Source: Thermoflexus sp. (GTDB lineage Bacteria > Chloroflexota > Anaerolineae > Thermoflexales > Thermoflexaceae). Taken from it: DNA of 30,946 bases. Within the stretch, counting starts at the first letter, position 1, and every line of letters begins with the position of its first letter. Shown here piece by piece: positions 1 to 7,340 of this stretch. The notes beneath the pieces were generated by a model. The model made no database searches and was not told the DNA's origin. It saw nothing but the letters and a program-made list of their open reading frames with translations. A program made the position numbers and the translations under genes. The stretch is taken from NCBI GenBank assembly GCA_017743605.1, contig JAGHYO010000003.1, forward strand, positions 1-30,946. Direction: 5' to 3'.

Positions 1-1853
1 CAGTCCAGACGCTGGGCGGCGATCTCCACCAGCCGGCGGAGGAGGGGCGACAGCGCCGGCCCGGGGAGCCCCTGGCGGGACGCCCATGCCAGCCCCTCTC
101 GGCCGGTCCGCTCCGCCTGTTCTAAATCCGCCACCTGCATATGCGCGTCCACCAGGCCGCAGAAGGCCTGCAGCGCCCGGGGCGCGTCGCCTAGGGTCTG
201 GGCAAGCTGCAACAGCCGTTCTAGAGCAGGCAGATCCATGGGGGCCAGCCGGGTGACCTGTTCGAAGACGGCGAGCGCCACACGTGGATCTTCCAGATGC
301 AGGAAATAGGCCCCCAGGGTTCGGAATTTGCTCACCGCCGCCGGGGTATGGCCGCTCCAAGCCAGAAGCTGCCCGAGGATGAGATGGGTCAGCGGGGCGA
401 AGGGAGCGCTGGCCAAGATCCGCAGCGCCTCCTCCAGCGCGCTGTAGAACAGGCCCAGCTGGGCCCATGTATAAGTTTGCCCTAGATCTAAGAGCACCCG
501 CTCCCCTTGGGGAGCGAGCAGGGCGTCGGCCAGGGTGAGCCGGAACGGCATGCCAGCCGTCCACTGGTCCAGCGCCTGCCGGATCCAGAGGATCCGATCC
601 TCCCAGGTCGGGCTCTCCAGCATCTGACGAGCCTCTTCTATGAAGGCCGCCTGACGATCCGGATGCTGGGGGAGCCAAGATCGCAGGAAGCGATAGCGCT
701 CCCGGAGGGCCTCCTGGCTTTCCTCCCGAGCGAGCTCCCGATCCAAGGACTCCAGAGCCTCCAGGTAGCGCAGCGCAGCGGACGCCGCCGCGCCCTGTCG
801 TTCCTCACAGCGGGCCAGCAAGAGGAGGCCAGCGAAGGCGTAGGTGGGAACGTCCGTGGCGCGCCGGAGATACGAGGCGGCTTCCTCGCAACGCTGGAGC
901 TCGGCGAGCGCGGCACCAATGGCGAGCGGCAGGGCCGGGTGCTCCAGCCCGGCGGCGCGCACCTGTTCGTAAAAGGCCAGCGCCTCCCGCAGCTGGCCCT
1001 GAGCGTGGGCGTCCACCGCTCGACCCAGGAGGGCGTTGATTCGGAACCACTCCGATTCAGAGAACGAGCCCGGTTCCTCTGAGAACACAAGATCCGCCAG
1101 CTCCCGAAGCGCCTGGGAGAGGGCGCGGCGGATCGGATCTGCGGGGACTTCGGCCTCCTCCGGGGCCAGCATCCAGAGGGCCTCGGCGCGAGCCTGCTCC
1201 CCCTCGCCGCTTTCGGCCCTGGACGTCGGCCGGGGCAGAGGGCCAGTGCCGATCCGTCGGGCCAGATGGGCGCGCAGCCAGTCCCGGGCCTGCAACGCCT
1301 GCGGGTGATCTGGATCCAGGGCGAGGGCCGCGTCGACGGCGTCGAGAGCCCTTTGCAGATCCCCTTGTTGGATCCAGGCGCGGACCAGGGCCAGATCCAC
1401 CCGGATGGCCGCCTCGCGCTGATCCAACTGGCGATACGCCCAGGCCAGGGCCTCCAGCGTCTCGATCCGGCCAGGATCCAGGCGGACGGCCTGGGCCCAT
1501 GCCTGGATGGCGTGTCGGAGATCCCCGCGATCGGCGAACAGCCGGCCGGCTCGGTAGTAATGGGCCGCCGCCTCCGCCGCCCGGCCGGCGCGCTGATGCA
1601 CCTCGGCGAGGCGCCACACCGGCGCGGGGTCCTCGGGGCGAAGGCGCTCCAGCTGCTGGAAGGCCTCCAAGGCCTCTTCATAGCGCCCGGCCTCCATACA
1701 GGCCAGGCCCAGCCCGGTTAGGGCCTGCGGCTCCTCCGGCGCCACCGTCAGGGCCTCGCGATAGGCCGCAATGGCCGCCGCCCACCGCTTCTGCCAGAGC
1801 GCGGCATGGCCACGCTGCATCGCCTGTTCATACCGCAGGCGATCTTCCTCCAC
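1..1853 (-). CDS. TPR-repeat protein (partial, C-terminus outside window)
   Basis: The frame is open without a stop from GTG at 1853 to the left edge, at least 617 residues. The start is supported by a GAGGGA ribosome-binding site six bases upstream. The protein is a chain of helix-turn-helix units of about 34 residues with the usual TPR spacing (W/L-G-Y-A-F-P pattern, for example 'EALTGLGLACMEAGRYEEAL' type units), clear at residues 8-110 and again at about 130-200 and beyond 350. The sequence is rich in Ala, Leu, Glu and Arg. No signal peptide or membrane segment is visible, so a cytoplasmic scaffold or adaptor role is likely, but the partner is unknown. It diverges from proS across a short intergenic region. 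Several other open frames in this segment are only shadows of this Ala/Arg-rich gene. Confidence 0.8.
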   Translation of the reverse strand, partial: MEEDRLRYEQAMQRGHAALWQKRWAAAIAAYREALTVAPEEPQALTGLGLACMEAGRYEEALEAFQQLERLRPEDPAPVWRLAEVHQRAGRAAEAAAHYYRAGRLFADRGDLRHAIQAWAQAVRLDPGRIETLEALAWAYRQLDQREAAIRVDLALVRAWIQQGDLQRALDAVDAALALDPDHPQALQARDWLRAHLARRIGTGPLPRPTSRAESGEGEQARAEALWMLAPEEAEVPADPIRRALSQALRELADLVFSEEPGSFSESEWFRINALLGRAVDAHAQGQLREALAFYEQVRAAGLEHPALPLAIGAALAELQRCEEAASYLRRATDVPTYAFAGLLLLARCEERQGAAASAALRYLEALESLDRELAREESQEALRERYRFLRSWLPQHPDRQAAFIEEARQMLESPTWEDRILWIRQALDQWTAGMPFRLTLADALLAPQGERVLLDLGQTYTWAQLGLFYSALEEALRILASAPFAPLTHLILGQLLAWSGHTPAAVSKFRTLGAYFLHLEDPRVALAVFEQVTRLAPMDLPALERLLQLAQTLGDAPRALQAFCGLVDAHMQVADLEQAERTGREGLAWASRQGLPGPALSPLLRRLVEIAAQRLD

Positions 1854-1889
1854 TGTAGGTCCCTCGCCTTTTGGATCCGTCAAATTCAA

Positions 1890-1895
1890 AGTATA
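1890..1895 (-). promoter_or_regulatory. Candidate -10 box for the TPR gene
   Basis: TATACT on the minus strand, about 37 bases before the GTG start of the TPR gene. The corresponding -35 (TTCAAG, 16 bases further up) is poor, so this is a weak call based mainly on position. Confidence 0.35.
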
Positions 1896-1912
1896 CCAGC
1901 AGGGAATCTGGC

Positions 1913-1941
1913 TTGAAAGGGCCTCCCGGGACCGTTACAAT
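1913..1941 (+). promoter_or_regulatory. Sigma-70-type promoter of proS
   Basis: TTGAAA at 1913-1918, a 17-base spacer, then TACAAT at 1936-1941. Each box matches the housekeeping consensus at five of six positions with ideal spacing. Transcription would start near 1948, giving a leader of about 50 bases. This is too short for a T-box or other large riboswitch. Confidence 0.75.
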
Positions 1942-1997
1942 AACCACAGATCCCAAGGAAGGCAGGGGATCCCTTCGTGGTGCAAGGAGGCCGGACG

Positions 1998-3428
1998 ATG
2001 GGTCGTATCACCCCTCGCCAAGAGGATTACAGTCAGTGGTATTTGGACGTCATCCGGGAGGCGCAGCTGGCTGATTACGCTCCAATCCGTGGATGCGTGG
2101 TTTTCCGACCCTATGGCTACGCGATTTGGGAGCACATCCAGGCGGCCGTGGACCGACGGTTCAAGGCTCTTGGCTATCGGAACGCCTATTTCCCGATGTT
2201 CATCCCTTACTCCTTTATCCAAAGAGAAAAGGAGCACGTGAGCGGCTTCTCGCCGGAGCTGGCGGTGGTGACCATCGGGGGCGGGGAGACGCTGGAAGAG
2301 CCGCTGGTGGTGCGCCCCACCTCCGAAACCATCATCGGCTACATGTATGCCCAGTGGATCCAATCCTACCGGGACCTGCCGCTGCGGATCAACCAGTGGT
2401 GTAACGTGGTGCGCTGGGAGAAACGCACGCGTCCTTTCCTACGGACGCTGGAGTTCCTCTGGCAGGAAGCCCACTCGGTCTTCGCCACGTACGAGGAGGC
2501 GGAGGAGGAAGCGCTACGGGTGCTGGATCTCTACACCGATTTCGCCGTGGAAGACGCCGCCATCCCGGTGATCCAGGGCCGCAAGAGCGAGTCGGAGAAG
2601 TTTGCCGGCGCGCTGCGCAGCTACACCATCGAGGCCCTCATGGGGGACGGCCGCGCCCTGCAATCCGCCACCTCCCATAATCTGGGCCAGAACTTCTCCT
2701 GCGCCTTCGAGATTCGCTACCTGGATGCCCAGAACCAGATGCAATACGCTTGGACCACCTCCCATGGCCTTTCCACGCGGGTGGTGGGGGCTGTGATCAT
2801 GGCGCACGGCGATGACCGCGGGTTGATCCTGCCGCCGCGCCTGGCCCCCAGCCAGGTCATCATCGTGCCCATCTGGAAAGGTGAGGAGGAGCGCTCCCGG
2901 GTGCTGGAGGCCTGCGAGCAGGCGCGTCGCATGCTGCAACCCGAGATCCGGGTGGAGGTGGACGCCCGGGAGGAATACACACCGGGGTGGAAGTTCAACG
3001 AGTGGGAGCTGCGGGGGGTGCCGCTGCGCCTCGAGATCGGCCCGCGGGACGTGGCCGAGCGCCAGGTCGTGCTGGCCCGGCGGGACCAGCCCGGCCCCCA
3101 AGGCAAGCGGACGGTCCCAATGGACGGCCTGCTGGGGGCGGTCCAGGAGGCCCTTCGCGCTATCCAGGCCGACCTCTACCAGCGTGCCCTGGCCTTCCAC
3201 AAGGCGCATACCCATTACCCGGAGACCTACGAGCAGCTGCGGGAGGCCGTCGCGGACGGCTTCGCGTGGGCCTGGTGGTGCGGGAGCCCGGAGTGCGAGG
3301 GCCGGATCAAGGCGGACACCACGGCGACCAACCGGTGCATCCCGCTGGAGCAGCCCGGCGGTCAGGGGCGGTGCATCGTCTGCGGCGTGCCGGCCCGAGA
3401 GATGTCCGTTTTCGCCCGCGCCTACTGA
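1998..3428 (+). CDS. proS: Prolyl-tRNA synthetase, archaeal/eukaryotic type
   Basis: Charges tRNA-Pro with proline using ATP in the cytoplasm. The 476-residue length fits the short ProS class that lacks the bacterial editing insertion. Visible class II features are the motif 2 region with R-T-L-E-F-x-W-Q-E-A-H near residue 150, the motif 3 stretch AHGDDRGLILPPRLAP near 265, and the C-terminal zinc-binding-like domain with CGSPEC, a conserved KADTTATNRCIP segment and CIVCG. The protein ends in the typical Tyr. The start is ATG at 1998, seven bases after AAGGAGG at 1984-1990. An in-frame GTG at 1977 lies upstream of that ribosome-binding site and is rejected. A good promoter precedes it. The next gene follows after 33 bases and may be co-transcribed. 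Confidence 0.96.
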   Translation: MGRITPRQEDYSQWYLDVIREAQLADYAPIRGCVVFRPYGYAIWEHIQAAVDRRFKALGYRNAYFPMFIPYSFIQREKEHVSGFSPELAVVTIGGGETLEEPLVVRPTSETIIGYMYAQWIQSYRDLPLRINQWCNVVRWEKRTRPFLRTLEFLWQEAHSVFATYEEAEEEALRVLDLYTDFAVEDAAIPVIQGRKSESEKFAGALRSYTIEALMGDGRALQSATSHNLGQNFSCAFEIRYLDAQNQMQYAWTTSHGLSTRVVGAVIMAHGDDRGLILPPRLAPSQVIIVPIWKGEEERSRVLEACEQARRMLQPEIRVEVDAREEYTPGWKFNEWELRGVPLRLEIGPRDVAERQVVLARRDQPGPQGKRTVPMDGLLGAVQEALRAIQADLYQRALAFHKAHTHYPETYEQLREAVADGFAWAWWCGSPECEGRIKADTTATNRCIPLEQPGGQGRCIVCGVPAREMSVFARAY

Positions 3429-3461
3429 GCGGATGGAACCCTTGAACGGAGGAAGGGGACC

Positions 3462-4565
3462 ATGGATTTCATGATCGTCGGATCGGCGGAGACACCGGGG
3501 CTGCGATGGTTCCGCCAGGGATTGTGGCAGGTCCTGCGGGCCCACAGGCATGTGTTCCTGGAGGAGCCTACCCCTGCCGTCCGCCTGGTGCTGAATTTCA
3601 CCCGCCCGGAGCGCCCGCGCCCCTTCCGGCGCAAATCCCAGGGCACCTTTGTGGCCTCCGCTGTCGAGCTGCCGGAGGCTCCCGCGGACTTCCTGAAGAC
3701 CTGCTACCCCATCCTGGTCCGTGCCCTCTCCAACCTCCTCATCGCCCTGGTCCCGGGCGGCCGGATCTCCTCGGCCAACGGAGCGCGCTGGGAAGCCCAC
3801 TTCATCACCTTAGAGCTGGGCCATTATGTCGAGGCCTGCGGGGAGGATGAGACGGATTTCTTCGAACGGATCTACCGGCGCCTGGCCCCCCTAGCCCAGG
3901 CTCGGCTAGTGATCAACAATGAGTTCCACACGGATCTCCCCCCGGAGCTCTGGAACGGCAACGAGCGGACAGAGAAGTTGAAGGAAGCGGGACGGTTCCT
4001 GGCCCGCTTGAACCTGCTGCCCGCCCCTTTCTCCCTGGAGGAGATCCTCCCACCCCGGGATTTCCAGCACGTCAAGCGGCTTTACGGGCTGGGGGGCCTG
4101 AGCTACGGCAACCTGAGCGTTCGGGAGGATGCCCAGCGCTTCTGGATGAGCGCCAGCGGCGTGGACAAAGGGAACCTCCAGATCATCGGGCGGGACATCT
4201 TGTTGGTGAAGGACTACGACGCGAAGCGTAATGTGATCCTCCTCAGTGTCCCGCCCCACATTGAACCCCGGCGCGTCTCCGTGGACGCCATTGAGCACTG
4301 GATGATCTACCGGGAGCACCCCGAGGTGGGAGCGATCATCCACGTCCACGCCTGGATGGAGGGCATCCCCGTGACCACCGTGAACTATCCGTGTGGGACG
4401 TGGGAGCTGGCGGAAGAGGTGGCCGAGCTGGTGCGCCGGGCTCCCGATCCCGCACAAGCGGTGATCGGGCTGCGCAACCACGGGATCACCGTCACCGGCC
4501 GCAGCCTGGAGGACATCATGGAGCGCCTGCGCGGGCGCGTCATCCCTCAGGTGCCTATGGAGTAG
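3462..4565 (+). CDS. Class II aldolase/adducin-family protein with extra N-terminal domain
   Basis: 367 residues. The C-terminal half (about 200-355) is a class II aldolase/adducin fold. It has GLSYGNLSVR, then an SASGVDKGNL loop, an H-x-H pair in IIHVHAWMEG and a third His in LRNHGITVTG, which together form the zinc site of fuculose-phosphate-aldolase-like enzymes. Typical family members are 200-260 residues, so the first 190 residues are an extra domain I do not recognise; it has no signal peptide. Substrate is unknown: sugar-phosphate aldolase, dehydratase and epimerase activities all occur in this family. The start ATG follows GGAGGAAGGGG. The gene lies 33 bases after proS. Its TAG stop lies inside a palindromic hairpin. 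Confidence 0.82.
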   Translation: MDFMIVGSAETPGLRWFRQGLWQVLRAHRHVFLEEPTPAVRLVLNFTRPERPRPFRRKSQGTFVASAVELPEAPADFLKTCYPILVRALSNLLIALVPGGRISSANGARWEAHFITLELGHYVEACGEDETDFFERIYRRLAPLAQARLVINNEFHTDLPPELWNGNERTEKLKEAGRFLARLNLLPAPFSLEEILPPRDFQHVKRLYGLGGLSYGNLSVREDAQRFWMSASGVDKGNLQIIGRDILLVKDYDAKRNVILLSVPPHIEPRRVSVDAIEHWMIYREHPEVGAIIHVHAWMEGIPVTTVNYPCGTWELAEEVAELVRRAPDPAQAVIGLRNHGITVTGRSLEDIMERLRGRVIPQVPME

Positions 4566-4590
4566 GGGCACAGCGCCGCTGCGCCCTTAC
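4562..4590. repeat. REP-like palindrome over the aldolase stop codon
   Basis: Arms GTAGGGGCACAGC (4562-4574) and GCTGCGCCCTTAC (4578-4590) pair with one G-U wobble and one mismatch around a 3-base loop. It is not followed by a T-run, so it is not a standard intrinsic terminator. A half-decayed relative lies at 20062-20083. Confidence 0.6.
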
Positions 4591-4612
4591 CCCCGGCGGA
4601 TGGGTGGACTCG

Positions 4613-5533
4613 ATGATGGAGCAGCTCCGGTTCCGGCTTTCGATCCCGGCCGCCGGGCTGTTGCTGGCGCTGGGGCTTCTGCTGAGCCCGCGGGCCCAGG
4701 GGCCCGGGGAGCGATTCTTCCCGGAGACCGGGCACACTGTCCGGGAGCCCTTTCTGAGCTTCTTCGAGGCGCACGGCGGGGTGGATTTCCTGGGCTATCC
4801 GGTCACCCCAGCGGTCCTAGAGCCCCCCGATCAGGTCCAGTGCTTCCAGTATGTCTGCCTGCGCTGGGATCCCCTGGCGCCGCCCGAGCAGGCTGTTCAG
4901 ACCCTTCCCATCGCGGAGACCATGGGGCTGGGCGCGCCGCCGCTGCCGCCCGAACGCATCCCTATGGGGCGCCCGTTCCGCCGCTACGTCCCCGAGACCG
5001 GACACACCGTGAGCGCGATGTTCTTGGCCTTCTGGCTCCGCCATGGCGGCGCAAGGGTCATGGGGAACCCCATCACGGAGCCCTTCCTGGAGAACGGCCG
5101 CATCGTCCAAGTGTTCCAGCGGATGAAGGTGGGATGGGATCCGGTGGATCAGCGGGTGCGGCCGCTGCCCCTGGGAGAGCGTTACGCCCAGGCCCGCGGG
5201 ATGAGCCCGCGGGTGCCTGCTCGCATCGCCGGGCCCTCGCCCGCCCTGAAGGCCCGGCTCCTCCTGCACCGTCCCATCCTGGCCGCCGGGGAAGTCCAGC
5301 GGGTCACCGTGCTGGTCACAGACGAGACCGGCCGGCCGGTGCCTCAGGCTCGGGTGCGCGTGGAGGCGCTGGGGACAGATCCCCTGGAGTGGATCACCGA
5401 CGAGCAGGGGATGGCCGAGGGCTCGTTCAGGGTAGGAGCCTTCCCCAGCGGGACGTTGGTGGAGGTCCGGGTGGTCGCTTCCGATGGCCTCCGTCAGACG
5501 GAGACCTTCGCCGCCTTCCGAATCTGGCCGTGA
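4613..5533 (+). CDS. Secreted protein with two ETGHTV/HGG repeats and a C-terminal Ig-like domain
   Basis: 306 residues. The N-terminus has a signal peptide: a basic start, a Leu/Ala-rich core and a probable cleavage after SPRAQ. Two tandem units follow (about residues 35-115 and 120-205). Each has an aromatic-x-PETGHTV motif, an F-L-x-F-(F/W) helix, HGG, a (G/N)(Y/N)P(V/I)T turn and then F-Q-x(4)-L/V-G/R-W-D-P. This repeat type is frequent in exported Chloroflexota proteins; its function is not established. Residues 215-305 form a beta-rich domain like Ig-like or carboxypeptidase-regulatory folds (ETGRPVPQARVRVEALG, then a T-D-x-x-G turn). It is likely cell-surface or secreted. The exact start is uncertain: ATG 4613, ATG 4616 and GTG 4604 are all possible, and no strong ribosome-binding site decides. 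Confidence 0.75.
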   Translation: MMEQLRFRLSIPAAGLLLALGLLLSPRAQGPGERFFPETGHTVREPFLSFFEAHGGVDFLGYPVTPAVLEPPDQVQCFQYVCLRWDPLAPPEQAVQTLPIAETMGLGAPPLPPERIPMGRPFRRYVPETGHTVSAMFLAFWLRHGGARVMGNPITEPFLENGRIVQVFQRMKVGWDPVDQRVRPLPLGERYAQARGMSPRVPARIAGPSPALKARLLLHRPILAAGEVQRVTVLVTDETGRPVPQARVRVEALGTDPLEWITDEQGMAEGSFRVGAFPSGTLVEVRVVASDGLRQTETFAAFRIWP

Positions 5534-5660
5534 GAAAACCCCGCAGGCCCCTTGAGAACCGGCGTTGCCCCGCATGGACCCGTTGGGCCTTCCCGCGGAG
5601 CACGCGGATCGCGGACATCGGCAAGCCCCGCTCCTCCATGCCGCCGTTGTGACCGCATGC

Positions 5661-6884
5661 TTAGAATCCGGTGGGTGAGGGCTGGGGGAGTTTGCCGTGG
5701 GGTCCGTTCGGATCCGACCCGGTCGAGATCACCGGGGATCCTATCGCAGGCGCATCGGGTCGCCACCATGCCCATAGAGCCGACCAGTCGATATGTCCAC
5801 AGCGACTCAGCGGATCGGGCAGCGGCGTGAGCTCCGAGACCACCTGACGAGCCGCGCTCCCATCGGCCTTCATCAGCCAGAGACTGGCCCTGGGCTGGAC
5901 CACATCCCAGCGAACGAAGAGGATGTGGCCCCCGGTGGCATCATAGAAGGGGCGCTCATCTCGAAAGCGATCGTCCTGTGTGAGCATACGTCGTTGACCG
6001 GTGCCGAGATCCAGCACCCAGATCCACCGTTGCGCCAGGGCGCTTTCTTGCCGCGCGTAAGCGGCCGCCGGAGGCGTTGGAGGGCCTGCGCTGTAAACGA
6101 TGGATCCTCCGTCTGGAGCGAAAAACGGCTGAATGGGTGCCTGTTCAGTGGGCAAAGTCAGCCATCGGAAGGCTAACGTTTCCGGATCCATCAGGGCCAA
6201 GCCCTTGTTCGTCCAGGTCTCCCGCCCCTCGCCGACGATGACAGCCAGCTGGCCTGTGGGGGACCAGGAGAGCCAATCCGGGTGCAGCAGGACCTTCTGT
6301 TCCATACATTGGGGTTGCCCTCCCTCCGCCGGGATCCAGCAGAGAGGCATTCCGTCCTGTTCCGCCGTGGCAGAGGGCGTCCCCGTACAAGCCAGCAACC
6401 GGCGTCCATCGGGAGACCAGCCTGCCAAGCAGGGCAGACGGAGCTCGCTCGACGATGCGTACATGGCGGTGATCGTCCCCCTCAGGGAGAGCTTGCCCAG
6501 TCCCCACTCGAACCTTCCAAACTTATAGGCCATAAACTCATAAGCCAGCTCCTCTCCGTCTGGACTCCAGGCCCAGCGACCAAGGGTAAGGGTAATCCCA
6601 CTCCCGATCAGGACCTGGATGCCTGCTTGAGGAGGCTCCCAGACCGCGATCTGTCCGCCCGTCCCGGAAAAAGCCAGCCGGTCTTCCGCGGGTGACCAAG
6701 CAAACGCACGGATCGGCCCCTCATCGATCCGCCGCCTCTCTCCGGTTCCGACCTCGACCGCCCAGAGGCTCTCCTCCTTGAGGAAGGCGACCCAGCGTCC
6801 ATCCGGTGACCAGCGGGGGCAGCAATTCCGTCCATCATCAGTCAGACGGGTTTGCTGATACGTGTCTAAATCCATCACTTGCAC
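5661..6884 (-). CDS. TolB/WD40-like beta-propeller protein, N-terminus uncertain
   Basis: Repeated W-S-P-D-G-(R/E) units (PRWSPDGRWVAF, WAWSPDGEELAY, AGWSPDGRRLLA, LSWSPTGQLAV, FAPDGGSIVYS) mark a six- or seven-bladed propeller of the TolB/PD40 kind. These usually bind protein or peptidoglycan partners at or outside the membrane. The annotated GTG at 6884 falls inside a propeller strand: the same frame stays open upstream to 6947 and reads into a natural-looking 'PPAPSLGKIAYIAGGD' before meeting TAG at 6948-6950. No start codon or signal peptide is found in that extension. The native N-terminus therefore seems lost or frameshifted. It probably belongs to the regulon of the adjacent two-component system, because it lies downstream of the GTTACA repeats. 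Confidence 0.7.
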   Translation of the reverse strand: MQVMDLDTYQQTRLTDDGRNCCPRWSPDGRWVAFLKEESLWAVEVGTGERRRIDEGPIRAFAWSPAEDRLAFSGTGGQIAVWEPPQAGIQVLIGSGITLTLGRWAWSPDGEELAYEFMAYKFGRFEWGLGKLSLRGTITAMYASSSELRLPCLAGWSPDGRRLLACTGTPSATAEQDGMPLCWIPAEGGQPQCMEQKVLLHPDWLSWSPTGQLAVIVGEGRETWTNKGLALMDPETLAFRWLTLPTEQAPIQPFFAPDGGSIVYSAGPPTPPAAAYARQESALAQRWIWVLDLGTGQRRMLTQDDRFRDERPFYDATGGHILFVRWDVVQPRASLWLMKADGSAARQVVSELTPLPDPLSRCGHIDWSALWAWWRPDAPAIGSPVISTGSDPNGPHGKLPQPSPTGF

Positions 6885-6982
6885 ATCTCCCCCCGCGATG
6901 TAGGCGATCTTCCCCAGCGAGGGGGCTGGGGGGATGGGCTCTCGCTCCTATCGGACCTCCAGCACTCCTCGGCATCCGATCG

Positions 6983-7221
6983 CTAGTCGGCCGTTCCCCA
7001 CACGGTGCCCTCCGGAGGGCCATGGGAGTCCGGCGGATACAAGAATTGCTCCAGCTCCAGGGGAACGCTCACGCCGGGAGCGATGGGAACGGGAGTCCCT
7101 TCGTCGTTCAAGACCCACTCGCTTCCTTCAGGCACCAGCGCGTGTGTCCGCGCTCCCGCCGCGCCCACGATAGCGGCCAGGAGGGCCAGAACCGATCCCG
7201 CAACGAGAACCGCCCTTGCAT
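6983..7221 (-). pseudogene. Small secreted protein, apparently frameshifted near its start
   Basis: ATG at 7221 has an excellent GAGGAGG site six bases upstream, but its own frame stops after about 35 codons. In the adjacent frame a typical signal-peptide core (AVLVAGSVLALLAAIVGAA) starts four codons later and leads into about 50 residues (ALVPEGSEWVLNDEG...LELEQFLYPPDSHG) ending with TAG at 6983. Inserting one G in the run near 7213-7215 would join start and signal peptide into a protein of about 75 residues. I do not recognise the family. It could be a real frameshift mutation, a sequencing indel in a G-run, or the detached 5' end of the propeller gene that follows. Confidence 0.5.
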
Positions 7222-7298
7222 CGCAGACCTCCTCGATAGGGCACCCAGGATTTCCGGCCCCAGTCTATCTGGCCGATGTTTCAGAGTCGTATCTGCCT

Positions 7299-7335
7299 TG
7301 TAACAGAATGTAACCGCCGTGTAACGAGGTGTAAC
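7299..7335 (-). promoter_or_regulatory. Four phased GTTACA direct repeats (OmpR/PhoB-type box)
   Basis: On the minus strand GTTACA occurs four times, at 7335-7330, 7325-7320, 7314-7309 and 7304-7299, with start-to-start distances of 10, 11 and 10 bases, so all copies face the same side of the helix. They begin five bases after the histidine kinase stop and precede the small secreted ORF and the propeller gene. Direct repeats of about 11 bases are the usual target of OmpR/PhoB-family regulators; Bacillus PhoP binds TTAACA-like repeats. That the adjacent regulator binds here is inference. Confidence 0.65.
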
Positions 7336-7340
7336 TGCAA

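Noticed and set aside
638..1681. Minus-strand frame of 347 codons in the TPR region
   Set aside because: Its translation is Arg/Pro/Ser-rich with no fold. The overlapping frame from 1853 gives regular TPR units.
1948..1997. T-box or riboswitch before proS
   Set aside because: The leader is only about 50 bases, with no specifier or anti-terminator structure.
5534..5660. Bidirectional terminator between the converging secreted-protein and propeller genes
   Set aside because: Only a 5-bp CCGCG/CGCGG stem without T-runs is visible. Nothing convincing is present in these 127 bases.
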